Made by a program: the position numbers and the translations under genes. 64,000 nucleotides of DNA from Hanamia caeni (lineage in GTDB: Bacteria; Bacteroidota; Bacteroidia; Chitinophagales; Chitinophagaceae): positions 62,001 to 126,000 of the forward strand of contig NZ_RJJR01000009.1 of NCBI RefSeq assembly GCF_003721595.1, in the 5' to 3' direction. Of this stretch, positions 26,399 through 34,693 are shown in pieces (within the stretch, counting starts at the first letter, position 1; each line of letters begins with the position of its first letter). The notes under the pieces are model-generated. The model was not told the origin of the DNA and did no database searches. It was given only the letters and a program-made list of their open reading frames with translations.

Positions 26399-27160
26399 CT
26401 ATTTCAGGCTTTGCATGATTTGAATAAATTCTGATGCATTTAATGAAGCGCCGCCAACCAGGCCGCCATCCACATCAGGCTTACCGAAAATCTCTTTAGC
26501 ATTCGCGGCCTTAACACTTCCGCCATACAATATTGAAATACTTTGTGCCACATCATCTCCATATTTTTCTGAAAGAACCTTGCGGATGAAGGCATGCATT
26601 TCCTGCGCCTGGTCGGCAGTGGCTGTTTTTCCTGTGCCAATGGCCCAGATGGGTTCATACGCGATTACAAAGTTCCTTACCTCATTTGCATCCAAATGAA
26701 GCAGGCTTTCTTTTAATTGCGTTTCTACATATTGGTTTTGAGCTTCGGCTTCCCGTACTGTCAATGATTCGCCACAACAAAAAATAGGTTTAAGATTATT
26801 TTTTAAACAAATGTCAATCTTCTGAAACAGGATGAAATTACTTTCATTAAAATATTCTCTCCTTTCACTATGACCTATTATCACATAATCAACGTTACAG
26901 GACTTAAGCATCGAGGCGCTTATCTCGCCGGTAAATGCGCCGTTTTCTTTAGTGTAACAGTTTTGCGCGCCAACATAAAAATTGTTGCTGCCTTTTAATT
27001 TTTCTTTCGCCAAAAGCAAATAAGGAAATGGAACCGCTAAAACAGTTTCGCGATCGCCGGAGAGCTCAATATTTGCCTGCACCAACGAATCCAACAGATT
27101 ATTGGCTTCTTCCAAACCCAGATTCATTTTCCAGTTAGCTGCTGCTATTTGTTTTCTCAT
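26399..27160 (-). CDS. tpiA: Triosephosphate isomerase
   Basis: A complete 253-residue TIM barrel that interconverts dihydroxyacetone phosphate and glyceraldehyde 3-phosphate. The substrate lysine is in AANWKMN, the electrophile His in IIGHSERREYF, and the catalytic base Glu in AYEPIWAIGTGKTA; the phosphate-binding LYGGSVK motif is near the C-terminus. It is 12 bases downstream of a GlmU-like gene, so the two are likely cotranscribed. A strong 12-base inverted repeat lies downstream. Confidence 0.98.
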   Translation of the reverse strand: MRKQIAAANWKMNLGLEEANNLLDSLVQANIELSGDRETVLAVPFPYLLLAKEKLKGSNNFYVGAQNCYTKENGAFTGEISASMLKSCNVDYVIIGHSERREYFNESNFILFQKIDICLKNNLKPIFCCGESLTVREAEAQNQYVETQLKESLLHLDANEVRNFVIAYEPIWAIGTGKTATADQAQEMHAFIRKVLSEKYGDDVAQSISILYGGSVKAANAKEIFGKPDVDGGLVGGASLNASEFIQIMQSLK

Positions 27161-27172
27161 TTTTTTTAATTT

Positions 27173-28210
27173 TTAATAAATATTTTTTAATAATTCAATT
27201 TCGGCTTCAGTTATTTCCTGGCCTTTCAGCTTTTTCCAGTTATTAATATCGGAAACCGCCTTTTCCAAAATATATCTTTTATCTCCCCATGAAAAATTAT
27301 CAATAAATTTTGGCGGAAAGGATTGGCCAAAAATACTGCAACATACCCCTACAACACTTCCTGTATTAAAAGATGTGTTGATAGCACAACGACTATAATC
27401 GCCCATAAGCAAACCGCATTTTGTGCCTGCCACTACAAACTCATTGTGTTTCCGGCTCCAGATTTTTACTGCAGATGCATTATTTTTTAAATTGGAATTG
27501 CTGGTTCCTGCACCAAGATTGCACCACTCTCCTATCACAGAATCGCCAAGATAACCATCGTGGGCCTTATTGGAATAGGCCATTATGATAGAATTTTTTA
27601 TTTCGCCGCCAGCGAGGCAATAAGGGCCAATTGTGGTGGCTCCGTAAATTTTGGTGCCCATCTTAATGCGGCTGCCTTCGCCGATTGATATTGGGCCACG
27701 TAGTAAACATCCTTCCTCAACCTGCGCATTTGTGCCAATATAAACCGGGCCAGCCTCAGCATTTAAAACGGCAAATTGAACCGATGCTCCCTGCTCTATA
27801 AATATATTTTCAGGACAAACCACTTGATTCCCTTCGGGAACAGGCTGTGACGTTCTTCCGGAAGTAACCATTTTAAAATCTTCGTTAATCGCCCAATTAT
27901 TAAACTCAAAAATTTGCCAGGGATACTCCACGATTTTACAATCAGGGGTGAAGGAAAGTTTTTCGTTGCGCTTAAAAAGTTTCTTTAAAAATTCGTAAGA
28001 AGGAATAAAATTCGCCGGATATTTCACACACTCATTCTCCTCATATTCATGAATTAGTTTTTCAGAAGCAATAAACACTTTCCCTGGAAAAACGTGTTGC
28101 CACTTTTCAAAAATGGTATAAATTCCAATTCTGGTATGGCTTATAGATCGAACCTGGCCGAAAGGAAATAAAAAATCTCTAAAGAAAATATCATCAAGCA
28201 AAATCTTCAT
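27173..28210 (-). CDS. GlmU-like putative sugar-nucleotidyl transferase with left-handed beta-helix
   Basis: A 345-residue protein. The N-terminal 150 or so residues lack the nucleotidyltransferase signature loop (LxGGxGTRL), so the family name is by convention. From about residue 150 the repeating hexapeptide pattern (QGASVQFAVLNAEAGPVYIGTNAQVEEGCLLRGPISIGEGSRIK) forms a left-handed beta-helix, as in GlmU acetyltransferase domains. This gene type is usual in Bacteroidota beside tpiA. Function uncertain; it may bind or acetylate a sugar nucleotide. Start ATG at 28210, 12 bases before tpiA. Confidence 0.8.
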   Translation of the reverse strand: MKILLDDIFFRDFLFPFGQVRSISHTRIGIYTIFEKWQHVFPGKVFIASEKLIHEYEENECVKYPANFIPSYEFLKKLFKRNEKLSFTPDCKIVEYPWQIFEFNNWAINEDFKMVTSGRTSQPVPEGNQVVCPENIFIEQGASVQFAVLNAEAGPVYIGTNAQVEEGCLLRGPISIGEGSRIKMGTKIYGATTIGPYCLAGGEIKNSIIMAYSNKAHDGYLGDSVIGEWCNLGAGTSNSNLKNNASAVKIWSRKHNEFVVAGTKCGLLMGDYSRCAINTSFNTGSVVGVCCSIFGQSFPPKFIDNFSWGDKRYILEKAVSDINNWKKLKGQEITEAEIELLKNIY

Positions 28211-28249
28211 TTGCCAGTTGTGTTGTGTAAAAAAAAGGAGTTGAAATTA

Positions 28250-28275
28250 AAAAAAATCCCCCAAAACCGGGGGAT
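28250..28275 (-). terminator. Terminator of rpmE2
   Basis: On the minus strand ATCCCCC (28275-28269) pairs with GGGGGAT (28262-28256) over the loop GGTTTT, followed by a T run. It lies about 22 bases after the rpmE2 stop and separates it from the GlmU-like gene. Confidence 0.9.
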
Positions 28276-28296
28276 AAAAAATCAAAGTGTAATTAA

Positions 28297-28548
28297 TTAT
28301 TTCTTTTTCTCGTAGCGTTTTCTGAACTTGTCAATACGCCCTGCTGTATCTACCAGCATATTTTTACCGGTATAAAACGGATGAGAAGTATTTGAAATTT
28401 CCAGCTTAATTACCGGATATTCCTTGCCATCTTCCCACTGAACGGTTTCTTTAGATGCAGCAGTTGAGCGGCTCAGAAACATGGTATTATTACTCATATC
28501 GCGAAAAACAACGAAACGGTAATTTGAAGGATGAATGTCTTTTTTCAT
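28297..28548 (-). CDS. rpmE2: Ribosomal protein bL31, type B
   Basis: An 83-residue bL31 protein starting at the ATG at 28546-28548 ([15 protein letters not shown]). It lacks the zinc-binding cysteines of type A L31, so it is the Cys-free B form, which replaces or supplements the zinc form. [39 protein letters not shown] and the basic tail [13 protein letters not shown] are family features. It has a perfect Bacteroidota promoter 59 bases upstream, a 52-base leader with a small stem-loop, and its own terminator. Confidence 0.95.
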   Translation of the reverse strand: MKKDIHPSNYRFVVFRDMSNNTMFLSRSTAASKETVQWEDGKEYPVIKLEISNTSHPFYTGKNMLVDTAGRIDKFRKRYEKKK

Positions 28549-28562
28549 ATTGTTTGTTTTTA

Positions 28563-28591
28563 ACATGGCTTCCTGGTTGCAGTCTCCATGT
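28563..28591 (-). promoter_or_regulatory. Stem-loop in the rpmE2 5' leader
   Basis: On the transcript ACATGG (28591-28586) can pair with CCATGT (28568-28563) over a 17-base loop, ending 15 bases before the start codon. Some L31 genes carry autoregulatory leaders, but I do not recognise a described class here. Only six base pairs are visible, so this is weak. Confidence 0.35.
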
Positions 28592-28606
28592 ATTTTTTTA
28601 AGTGTG

Positions 28607-28637
28607 CAAAACTAATACAATAAAGTGTATCAGCAAA
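28607..28637 (-). promoter_or_regulatory. Promoter of rpmE2
   Basis: On the minus strand TTTG (28637-28634), a 19-base spacer and TAGTTTTG (28614-28607) match the Bacteroidota consensus exactly. The predicted transcript start is near 28600. Confidence 0.8.
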
Positions 28638-28647
28638 AAGTAAAAAG

Positions 28648-29139
28648 CTAATTTTTCATATTTACGTACTGAAGCGCAAGACCAAGATCCCACCCTTTTG
28701 ATGCCTGGATAACTGCCTGCAAATCATCAATTTTTTTACCTGAAACCCTTACAATGTCGTCCATTATTGATGCCTGCACCTTAAACTTTGCATCCTTTAT
28801 CAGTTTCACTATCTTTTTGGCATCCTCCTGGCTAATGCCATTTCGTACAGGGATTTCCTTCTTCACAATTTTGCCGCTCTGAAACGGCTCTTTGCTTAAA
28901 TCATAAATTTCAGCGGCGAGACCCTGCTTCATACTTTTGCTGATGAGCACATCAATAATTTGTTCCAGCTTCATCTCACTGTCCGCTTCCAGGTTAATTT
29001 TAAACTCTTTTTTATTTAAATCAATCACCACATGATTACCCTTAAAATCGAAACGGTTTTTAATTTCTTTGGATACGGTATTAACTGCGTTATCAAGCGT
29101 TTGCAAGTCCACTTTGCTTACGATATCAAATGAAGGCAT
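28648..29139 (-). CDS. YajQ-family nucleotide (c-di-GMP)-binding protein
   Basis: A 163-residue YajQ protein with the two ferredoxin-like domains of the family. MPSFDIVSKVDLQTLDNAVNTVSKEIKNRFDFKG and DDIVRVSGKKIDDLQAVIQASKGWDLGLALQYVNMK are diagnostic. Some members bind cyclic di-GMP and act on transcription; others bind nucleotides or RNA. Cytosolic, function in this organism unknown. A perfect 20-base tandem duplication ends 12 bases upstream of its start codon. Confidence 0.93.
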   Translation of the reverse strand: MPSFDIVSKVDLQTLDNAVNTVSKEIKNRFDFKGNHVVIDLNKKEFKINLEADSEMKLEQIIDVLISKSMKQGLAAEIYDLSKEPFQSGKIVKKEIPVRNGISQEDAKKIVKLIKDAKFKVQASIMDDIVRVSGKKIDDLQAVIQASKGWDLGLALQYVNMKN

Positions 29140-29150
29140 AATAATAGTTT

Positions 29151-29190
29151 TAAATTATAACAATTAAATTTAAATTATAACAATTAAATT
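29151..29190. repeat. Perfect 20-base tandem duplication upstream of yajQ
   Basis: The unit TAAATTATAACAATTAAATT occurs twice head to tail with no mismatch (29151-29170 and 29171-29190). It lies in the yajQ promoter region, 12 bases before its ATG, and each copy contains an AT-rich TTATAA. Confidence 0.95.
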
Positions 29191-29306
29191 TTATCAGAAA
29201 CCGCTGATATTGAATGAACAGATGCAATTTACATCAAAATAAAAATCACAACTATTTCTGCGTTTACTATACTAAAGCCGCGAAGAAGTAATTTTACTGG
29301 TTTAAT

Positions 29307-29933
29307 ATGACTATTATTCAAAAATATTTTAGTGATTTTCCGGAACGACAAACTCAGCAATTGGATGCATTAAAAGAATTGTATTCTAATTGGAATCAAA
29401 AAATAAATGTGATATCAAGAAAAGATATGGATCATTTTTACGAGCACCATGTTCTTCATTCGCTCGCCATTGCCACACAGTTTAATTTTCCTGCTGGTTA
29501 TTCAATTATGGATCTCGGCTCGGGAGGCGGATTTCCAGGCATCCCGCTGGCTATCTTTTTCCCGGATGTCCATTTTCACCTGGTGGATAGTGTAAACAAA
29601 AAATTAAAAGTTGCTTATTCAATTGCCGAAGAAATTGAGTTGCATAATATAACAGTTCAGCATACACGTGCTGAGGATATACAAGATAAAAAATTTGATG
29701 TGGTTGTTTCCCGCGCTGTAGCGCCATTAAAAAATCTTTGGTATTGGAGCAAGCCACTTTTGCATAAGCGCCCGGTTCATGAACCTAAAAAGATAAATGG
29801 CCTGATTTGTCTTAAGGGCGGCAACCTTACCAAAGAAATTCATGAGAGCGGGCTTCATCCGAAGGTCTGGGAAATTGAAAATATTTTTAAGGAACCATTC
29901 TTTAAAGAGAAATACATTTTAGCAGTAAGCTGA
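29307..29933 (+). CDS. rsmG: 16S rRNA (guanine527-N7)-methyltransferase RsmG
   Basis: A 208-residue Rossmann-fold methyltransferase that uses SAM to methylate G527 of 16S rRNA. DLGSGGGFPGIPLAIFFPDVHFHLVDSVNKK is the SAM-binding motif, with the acidic Asp at the end of strand 2. RAEDIQDKKFDVVVSRAVAPLKNL is the catalytic SRAxAPL segment. C-terminal Cys-rich extensions are absent, which is normal. It is not next to gidA here. A strong 22-base palindrome lies 120 bases downstream. Confidence 0.97.
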   Translation: MTIIQKYFSDFPERQTQQLDALKELYSNWNQKINVISRKDMDHFYEHHVLHSLAIATQFNFPAGYSIMDLGSGGGFPGIPLAIFFPDVHFHLVDSVNKKLKVAYSIAEEIELHNITVQHTRAEDIQDKKFDVVVSRAVAPLKNLWYWSKPLLHKRPVHEPKKINGLICLKGGNLTKEIHESGLHPKVWEIENIFKEPFFKEKYILAVS

Positions 29934-30053
29934 GAAAAATGCCGGAAATTAAAGGCATAAATGTTTATTGTGTCATAACCGGATACACGGTGTATCGTAA
30001 GCGGACATTTATTTTTATTTTCAAATTCATAATTCCCCACTTTTCAGCCAATT

Positions 30054-30075
30054 AACCAATGGCATGCCATTGGTT
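30054..30075. repeat. 22-base perfect palindrome between rsmG and the LytTR gene
   Basis: The half-site AACCAATGGCA is followed at once by its exact reverse complement. As RNA it can fold to a 9-base stem with a CATG loop, followed rightward by TT. It may be a terminator of rsmG with a short T tract or an operator for the LytTR gene 131 bases downstream. Confidence 0.85.
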
Positions 30076-30206
30076 TTACTTTCAGCAGATGATCCAAAAA
30101 ATTATTCAAAAAATTGTAACAAAAAAAACCATTGAACCGTCTAACAAAAACAAGAATGAATCATTTAGAAAATTTTTTCTAGCTACAACACTAAAAACGA
30201 TTTGAG

Positions 30207-30866
30207 ATGGGAAAATTTATTGAATACCTGCCAGCTAAAGCAAACAGCAACAAACCTTTTACAAATGCTCAATTTCTTTCTGAAGTCTCTTCTGATTTTT
30301 CGAAATACAAAGATTTTAATCCTGTAATCGTTGTTAGCAGCGATGCTTCTGCAATGAATGATGCGAAGCAAAAAGAAACCAGTGATCAAAATTTACCATT
30401 GGAACCTGGTAGTGCAATTTATTTTGCAGGCAAAAACCTAAATGGGGAAGTTTTAGAAGCAATTATGAGAAATCCATTTAATATAAATAGATTGGAAAAT
30501 ATAATCCACTACGGCGGGCGAAAAAAAACGCGGATAATTGTAAAAAGCGGAACGGCGCACGTTGCGCTGCGACTTAGCGAGGTTGTTATGATTTTCACGA
30601 AGGATAAAATAGTATTTGTCGTAAGTAAGGAATCAAAAAAATATACAGTAGACAAAACGTTGACGGAGATAGAAGAAGATCTTGACAGCTCTTTGTTTTT
30701 CAGAGCTAACCGGCAGACTATCGTAAATTTAAATTTTATTAAAAGCTTTAAGCCGCATCAAAGGGTGAAGCTGCTTTTGGAAATGGAGATTGCCACAGTG
30801 GATGAGCCAATTATCATAAGTCAACAAGTAGCGCCTGATTTTAAAAAATGGATTGAAGGCGCCTGA
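30207..30866 (+). CDS. LytTR-domain DNA-binding protein without receiver domain
   Basis: A 219-residue protein. The C-terminal 100 residues (about 113-215) are a LytTR domain: IIVKSGTAHVALRLSEVVMIFTKDKIVFVV, TLTEIEEDLDSSLFFRANRQTIVNLNFIKSF. The N-terminal 110 residues show no receiver acidic triad and no recognised sensory fold. The gene is convergent with a histidine kinase gene and their stop codons abut (TGA at 30864-30866, then TAG of the kinase at 30867), so they may form an unusual pair. A 22-base palindrome lies upstream. Confidence 0.85.
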   Translation: MGKFIEYLPAKANSNKPFTNAQFLSEVSSDFSKYKDFNPVIVVSSDASAMNDAKQKETSDQNLPLEPGSAIYFAGKNLNGEVLEAIMRNPFNINRLENIIHYGGRKKTRIIVKSGTAHVALRLSEVVMIFTKDKIVFVVSKESKKYTVDKTLTEIEEDLDSSLFFRANRQTIVNLNFIKSFKPHQRVKLLLEMEIATVDEPIIISQQVAPDFKKWIEGA

Positions 30867-32231
30867 CTATTTTATGGGTAATGTAATAACAAACTTGCTG
30901 CCGTTTCCCTGGGAACTTTCTACTCTTATTTCGCCGCCGTGAGCCTTAATGATATCATAGCTGATGCTCAATCCAAGGCCGGTTCCCTCTCCGGTAGGTT
31001 TGGTAGTAAAAAATGGCTGGAAAATTTTATCCCGTAATTCCGATGGCATTCCATCACCATTATCCTCCACAATAATTTCGACACTTTGATCTATTTTTCG
31101 CGTTGATACTGAAACAGTGGGTTCATAAGAACTGCCATCCTTCAGTCCGCGAAATTTTTCATTAACGGCATAAAATGCATTATTTATCAAGTTTAACAAC
31201 ACGCGGCCAACATCCTGTGCTACGATATTAATTTCGCCAATCGTTGTATCAAAGTCTGTCTTGATGGTAGCATTGAAATTTTTGTTTTTTGCCCGCAAGC
31301 CATGATAGCTTAACCGCAAATATTCATCTGCCAATGCATTAATATCTGTCGGATCTTTTTGTCCCGTACTGATTCTTGAATGCTGTAGCATTCCTTTTAC
31401 TATTGCGTCTGCACGCTTCCCGTGATAATTGATCTTGTCAAGGTTTTGCGAAATATCATCGAGTAATTCCTGTTCAAGAGTTTTATCTCTTTCCTGCTCA
31501 GGCTTTAACCATTCAGATTTGAGCTCACCTATCAGCTCATTATTTACTTCCGAAAAATTATTTACAAAATTCAAAGGATTTTGAATTTCATGTGCTATGC
31601 CGGCAGTAAGTTCGCCCAATGAAGCCATCTTTTCTGCCTGTATCAATTGGGATTGAGTAGATTTTAATTCGATTAAGGCATGCTCCAGTTCTTCTTTTTG
31701 CTTCGTAAGTTCAGAAGTTCTTTGCGCCACCTGCACCTCAAGCTGGGACTTCATTTCAGCCATTATCCTGTTATTTTTTTCTTCGTTAATAGCCTTTTCA
31801 CGCGCTTTGGCAAGTTCATTTCTTTGTCTGCGGTTTGTAAGCCATGTACCAAATCCCCATATCACTGAAAATGAAGTGGCTGCTTCTAACCAGGTTTCCC
31901 AGTTTGTATATAACGAAGGATCGATGGCTTTTATAAAATAAACGAGCAACGACACGAGGATGTAAGGAACAGAAGCGGTCACAAAAAAAGAAGCGCGCTT
32001 AAATTCATCATTTTTATAAATAATATAAATAACAACAGACAGCAGGATAATAGAAAGCCATTGAGTTACTGCATCAGAACCGCCATAAGAAAAATGAATA
32101 ACCAGCAAAGCAATTGCAGCATAAATCAGCCACCAAAATATTTTATTCCATCTCTGCATGGTCCCGGCCATGCTAAGAGATTTGCGGAGGTAACTGATAA
32201 TTATTATGGTAATGATTAAAGTAAATCCCAT
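30867..32231 (-). CDS. Membrane sensor histidine kinase
   Basis: A 454-residue inner-membrane kinase. Five or so hydrophobic helices occupy the first 140 residues with no large periplasmic loop, so it probably senses a membrane or cytosolic signal. A coiled coil (about 150-205) leads to the H-box in [21 protein letters not shown], which is of the HisKA class with NPLN. The N box is [12 protein letters not shown], then the G1/G2 boxes VEDNGDGMP and [20 protein letters not shown]. It converges head-on with the LytTR gene, without spacing. The cognate receiver is not adjacent. Confidence 0.92.
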   Translation of the reverse strand: MGFTLIITIIIISYLRKSLSMAGTMQRWNKIFWWLIYAAIALLVIHFSYGGSDAVTQWLSIILLSVVIYIIYKNDEFKRASFFVTASVPYILVSLLVYFIKAIDPSLYTNWETWLEAATSFSVIWGFGTWLTNRRQRNELAKAREKAINEEKNNRIMAEMKSQLEVQVAQRTSELTKQKEELEHALIELKSTQSQLIQAEKMASLGELTAGIAHEIQNPLNFVNNFSEVNNELIGELKSEWLKPEQERDKTLEQELLDDISQNLDKINYHGKRADAIVKGMLQHSRISTGQKDPTDINALADEYLRLSYHGLRAKNKNFNATIKTDFDTTIGEINIVAQDVGRVLLNLINNAFYAVNEKFRGLKDGSSYEPTVSVSTRKIDQSVEIIVEDNGDGMPSELRDKIFQPFFTTKPTGEGTGLGLSISYDIIKAHGGEIRVESSQGNGSKFVITLPIK

Positions 32232-32256
32232 GTTTTTAATAATGGATTATTAGCAC

Positions 32257-32285
32257 AATATTAATTAATTCATATTATTAATATT
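32257..32285. repeat. AT-rich 9-base inverted repeat between divergent histidine kinase and 94-aa genes
   Basis: AATATTAAT (32257-32265) and ATTAATATT (32277-32285) are perfect inverted arms over 11 bases, 26 bases upstream of the kinase ATG. Such AT-only repeats arise easily by chance in AT-rich DNA, so operator function is only possible. Confidence 0.4.
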
Positions 32286-32443
32286 CATTTTCATCACAAT
32301 GTTACAGCCATACACTTTTTTGTAAATCACAGCATAATCAATTGTTACCGCTAACAGTAATCAGGACGCAACAGTTTCAGTAAAATAAAATAATAAGGAA
32401 TTTGTTTATTTACTGGTAATAGTTAGATTATTACATTTGCAAT

Positions 32444-32728
32444 ATGACGCTTCACGATTTTAAACAATCATTATCGGAGGATGTACCACCAAAGAATCTT
32501 TCAATTTATTTACAGGCATTGTGGTATGATGCGAAAAGCGATTGGGAAAAAGCCCATGTTTTGATACAGGATGTAAATGACGAAAATGCAGCCTGGATTC
32601 ACGCGTACCTCCATCGCAAAGAAGGTGATATTGGAAATGCCGGTTACTGGTATCGCCGCGCCGGGAAAAACAGGCCTGATTTTTCTTTAAATGATGAATG
32701 GGAGCAGATTTCGAATGCGCTGTTGTAG
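32444..32728 (+). CDS. Small conserved-looking protein of unknown function (94 aa)
   Basis: A 94-residue soluble protein. The pattern LSIYLQALWYDAKSDWEKAHVLIQD, AAWIHAYLHRKEGDIGNAGYWYRRAGKNRP is an all-helical, TPR/Sel1-like arrangement with conserved Trp and Tyr, a family I have seen described only as hypothetical. TACATTTG is a good -7 element just upstream of the ATG. It ends 7 bases before the convergent hemJ gene. Confidence 0.72.
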   Translation: MTLHDFKQSLSEDVPPKNLSIYLQALWYDAKSDWEKAHVLIQDVNDENAAWIHAYLHRKEGDIGNAGYWYRRAGKNRPDFSLNDEWEQISNALL

Positions 32729-32735
32729 GAATTTC

Positions 32736-33260
32736 TCAGGCTTTTCGAAATCGTCGATATGCTTTAATTGCAGCAAAAAGCAGGATACCTAATGCAACCA
32801 AAACCAGGATTCCCCAAACAAAACTTATCAATTGCTTCACCACTGCCAGCATAACTATCGCTACTAAAAAAAGTGTGGCCACTTCATTCCAGATCCTTAA
32901 TTGCTGCGAATTCCAGCGAAAAATAAATTTCTGTTGCTGGCTAAAAATGCTGTGTAAAAAAAGATGATAGATAAATAATCCCAATACAAAAAGCAACTTG
33001 ACCAAAAGCCATGAAGGAAGGCTGCCAAATAAAAATCCCATCCATGTTCCAAAAATTAAAGTAAGAATTGCCGATGGCCACGTGATGCCATACCATAACC
33101 GCTTTTGCATAATAGAAAATTGCTTTAGCAAGATTCCTCTTTCCGGTTCCTGTTTTTCATTTGCTTCAGCACTATACACGAATAATCTGACAATATAGAA
33201 AAGGCCGGCAAACCAGGTGACCACAAAAATGATATGAAGCGCTTTGATGTAGAAATACAT
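32736..33260 (-). CDS. hemJ: Protoporphyrinogen IX oxidase HemJ
   Basis: A 174-residue inner-membrane protein with four core helices plus a C-terminal fifth. ALHIIFVVTWFAGLFYIVRLFVYSAEA is the conserved N-terminal HemJ (UPF0093) segment with His and Arg residues needed for haem binding and activity. It oxidises protoporphyrinogen IX to protoporphyrin IX, using respiratory electron acceptors. No HemG or HemY lies in the window. It is next to hemH, 54 bases upstream in transcription order, and the two end the leftward part of the haem locus. Confidence 0.9.
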   Translation of the reverse strand: MYFYIKALHIIFVVTWFAGLFYIVRLFVYSAEANEKQEPERGILLKQFSIMQKRLWYGITWPSAILTLIFGTWMGFLFGSLPSWLLVKLLFVLGLFIYHLFLHSIFSQQQKFIFRWNSQQLRIWNEVATLFLVAIVMLAVVKQLISFVWGILVLVALGILLFAAIKAYRRFRKA

Positions 33261-33314
33261 TCTTTAAGTTGTTAGTTAGTTATGAGTTATTAGTTAATAG
33301 TCCTCCATTATATG

Positions 33315-34352
33315 CTAATCACTCGTCATCTCCCCATTCACCATTTGTTCAACCGCATCTACCCATAAAGCATTTGTATTCAGGCACGGAATCATCTTAA
33401 ACGATTCGCCGCCTGCCTTCATAAAAATTTCTTTACCACGCATGGCAATCTCTTCTAACGTTTCAAGGCAATCGCTTACAAATGCCGGGCATAAAATCAA
33501 TAAATTTTTTATCCCCTCGCCAGGCATTTCTTCAAGCCTGATGTCTGTAAAGGGCTCTAGCCAGCCTTTTCCTAGTCTTGATTGAAATGAAATACTATAT
33601 TTATCAGGCGAAATTTTTAATTGCTCGCAAACAAGCCTTGTAGTGGTTCGTACCTGGTGTCGATAGCAAAATGCATGTGCCGGTGATTCGGTTTCGCAAC
33701 ACGTATCGCTTTGCAGGCAATGGCATCCAGTTACATCGCTTTTTCGTATATGCCTTGCCGGTACTCCGTGATAGCTAAATAAGATATGGTCATACTTCTT
33801 CTCCAGGCTTGGTCTTATGGATGCTGCGAGGGCATTCAGATAAGCATCATTTTTGTAAAACGGCGATACAAATGAAATAGTAAACGGATATTTTTTCTGT
33901 TTATAAACTTTCTTCATATGCTCAACAGCAGTTTCATAGCTCGACATTGCATAGTGAGGATACAAGGGCAAAATAATTACTTCATTAATTTCCGGGCTTC
34001 TTTTTTCTAAAGCCGCGTACGCCTCTTCAGCAGTGGGATTTCCATAGCGCATGGCAATCTCCACCGGCTCATCCACTCTCGCCTGCAATGCATGCTGCAA
34101 TTTTTTCGTAAAAACGATTAATGGCGAACCTTCTTCGGTCCATATTTGTTTATAAGCTTCAGCAGATTTGGGAGCACGAAAAGGGACAATAATACCTTTC
34201 ACCAACAAGGCCCGCATCAGCCATGGCTTATCAATAACCCTTTCATCCATTAAAAATTCATCAAGGTATTTTCTTAAATCAGAAACATTAGTTGAATCCG
34301 GAGAACCAAGATTTATTAATATGATTCCTTTTTTTGTTTTTGTAGATGCCAT
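33315..34352 (-). CDS. hemH: Ferrochelatase
   Basis: A 345-residue ferrochelatase that inserts Fe2+ into protoporphyrin IX as the last step of protohaem synthesis. GIILINLGSPDS, FSYHGVPARHIRKSD with the metal-site His, and FQSRLGKGWLEPFTD with the second-site Glu are conserved. The CHCLQSDTCCETES stretch contributes several cysteines near the usual position of a 2Fe-2S or labile-Cys segment; I cannot say whether a cluster forms. It is transcribed away from hemA from a shared 341-base region. Confidence 0.96.
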   Translation of the reverse strand: MASTKTKKGIILINLGSPDSTNVSDLRKYLDEFLMDERVIDKPWLMRALLVKGIIVPFRAPKSAEAYKQIWTEEGSPLIVFTKKLQHALQARVDEPVEIAMRYGNPTAEEAYAALEKRSPEINEVIILPLYPHYAMSSYETAVEHMKKVYKQKKYPFTISFVSPFYKNDAYLNALAASIRPSLEKKYDHILFSYHGVPARHIRKSDVTGCHCLQSDTCCETESPAHAFCYRHQVRTTTRLVCEQLKISPDKYSISFQSRLGKGWLEPFTDIRLEEMPGEGIKNLLILCPAFVSDCLETLEEIAMRGKEIFMKAGGESFKMIPCLNTNALWVDAVEQMVNGEMTSD

Positions 34353-34693
34353 TGTTATTAATTAGATGCAAATGTAGCTTCTGATAAAAGAATCCTTTGA
34401 ATATTTTTTGTTGTAATTAAATTCGGCTGTGAAGAGATTTTTTAGTTTTTATGTCTTTTATTTGTAACCTTTTACTCTTTTAATCCTCTATTTCTATTGG
34501 GTCATAGAATTGGGAAGTGGAAAAGAAAAAAGAAATCAATAAGGTATGAGTTTAAAAGATAGGAATTACTTTTGCGCAAAAAATCAATGCCTTTAAACCA
34601 ATAAATATTAATTTTTAGATCACGCTAAGCAGGATGTTTTGACTAAACAATGACCAACTAAAACAATTTTAAAAATATTTTTGCGACAATCGA
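34353..34693. promoter_or_regulatory. Divergent hemH-hemA control region
   Basis: This 341-base region has no gene. TACATTTG on the minus strand (34376-34369) is a -7 element for hemH, and TATTTTTG (34676-34683) is a -7 element for hemA, ten bases before its ATG. Neither has a TTTG at the right -33 distance. Any haem- or iron-linked regulator site should be here, but I recognise none. Confidence 0.5.
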
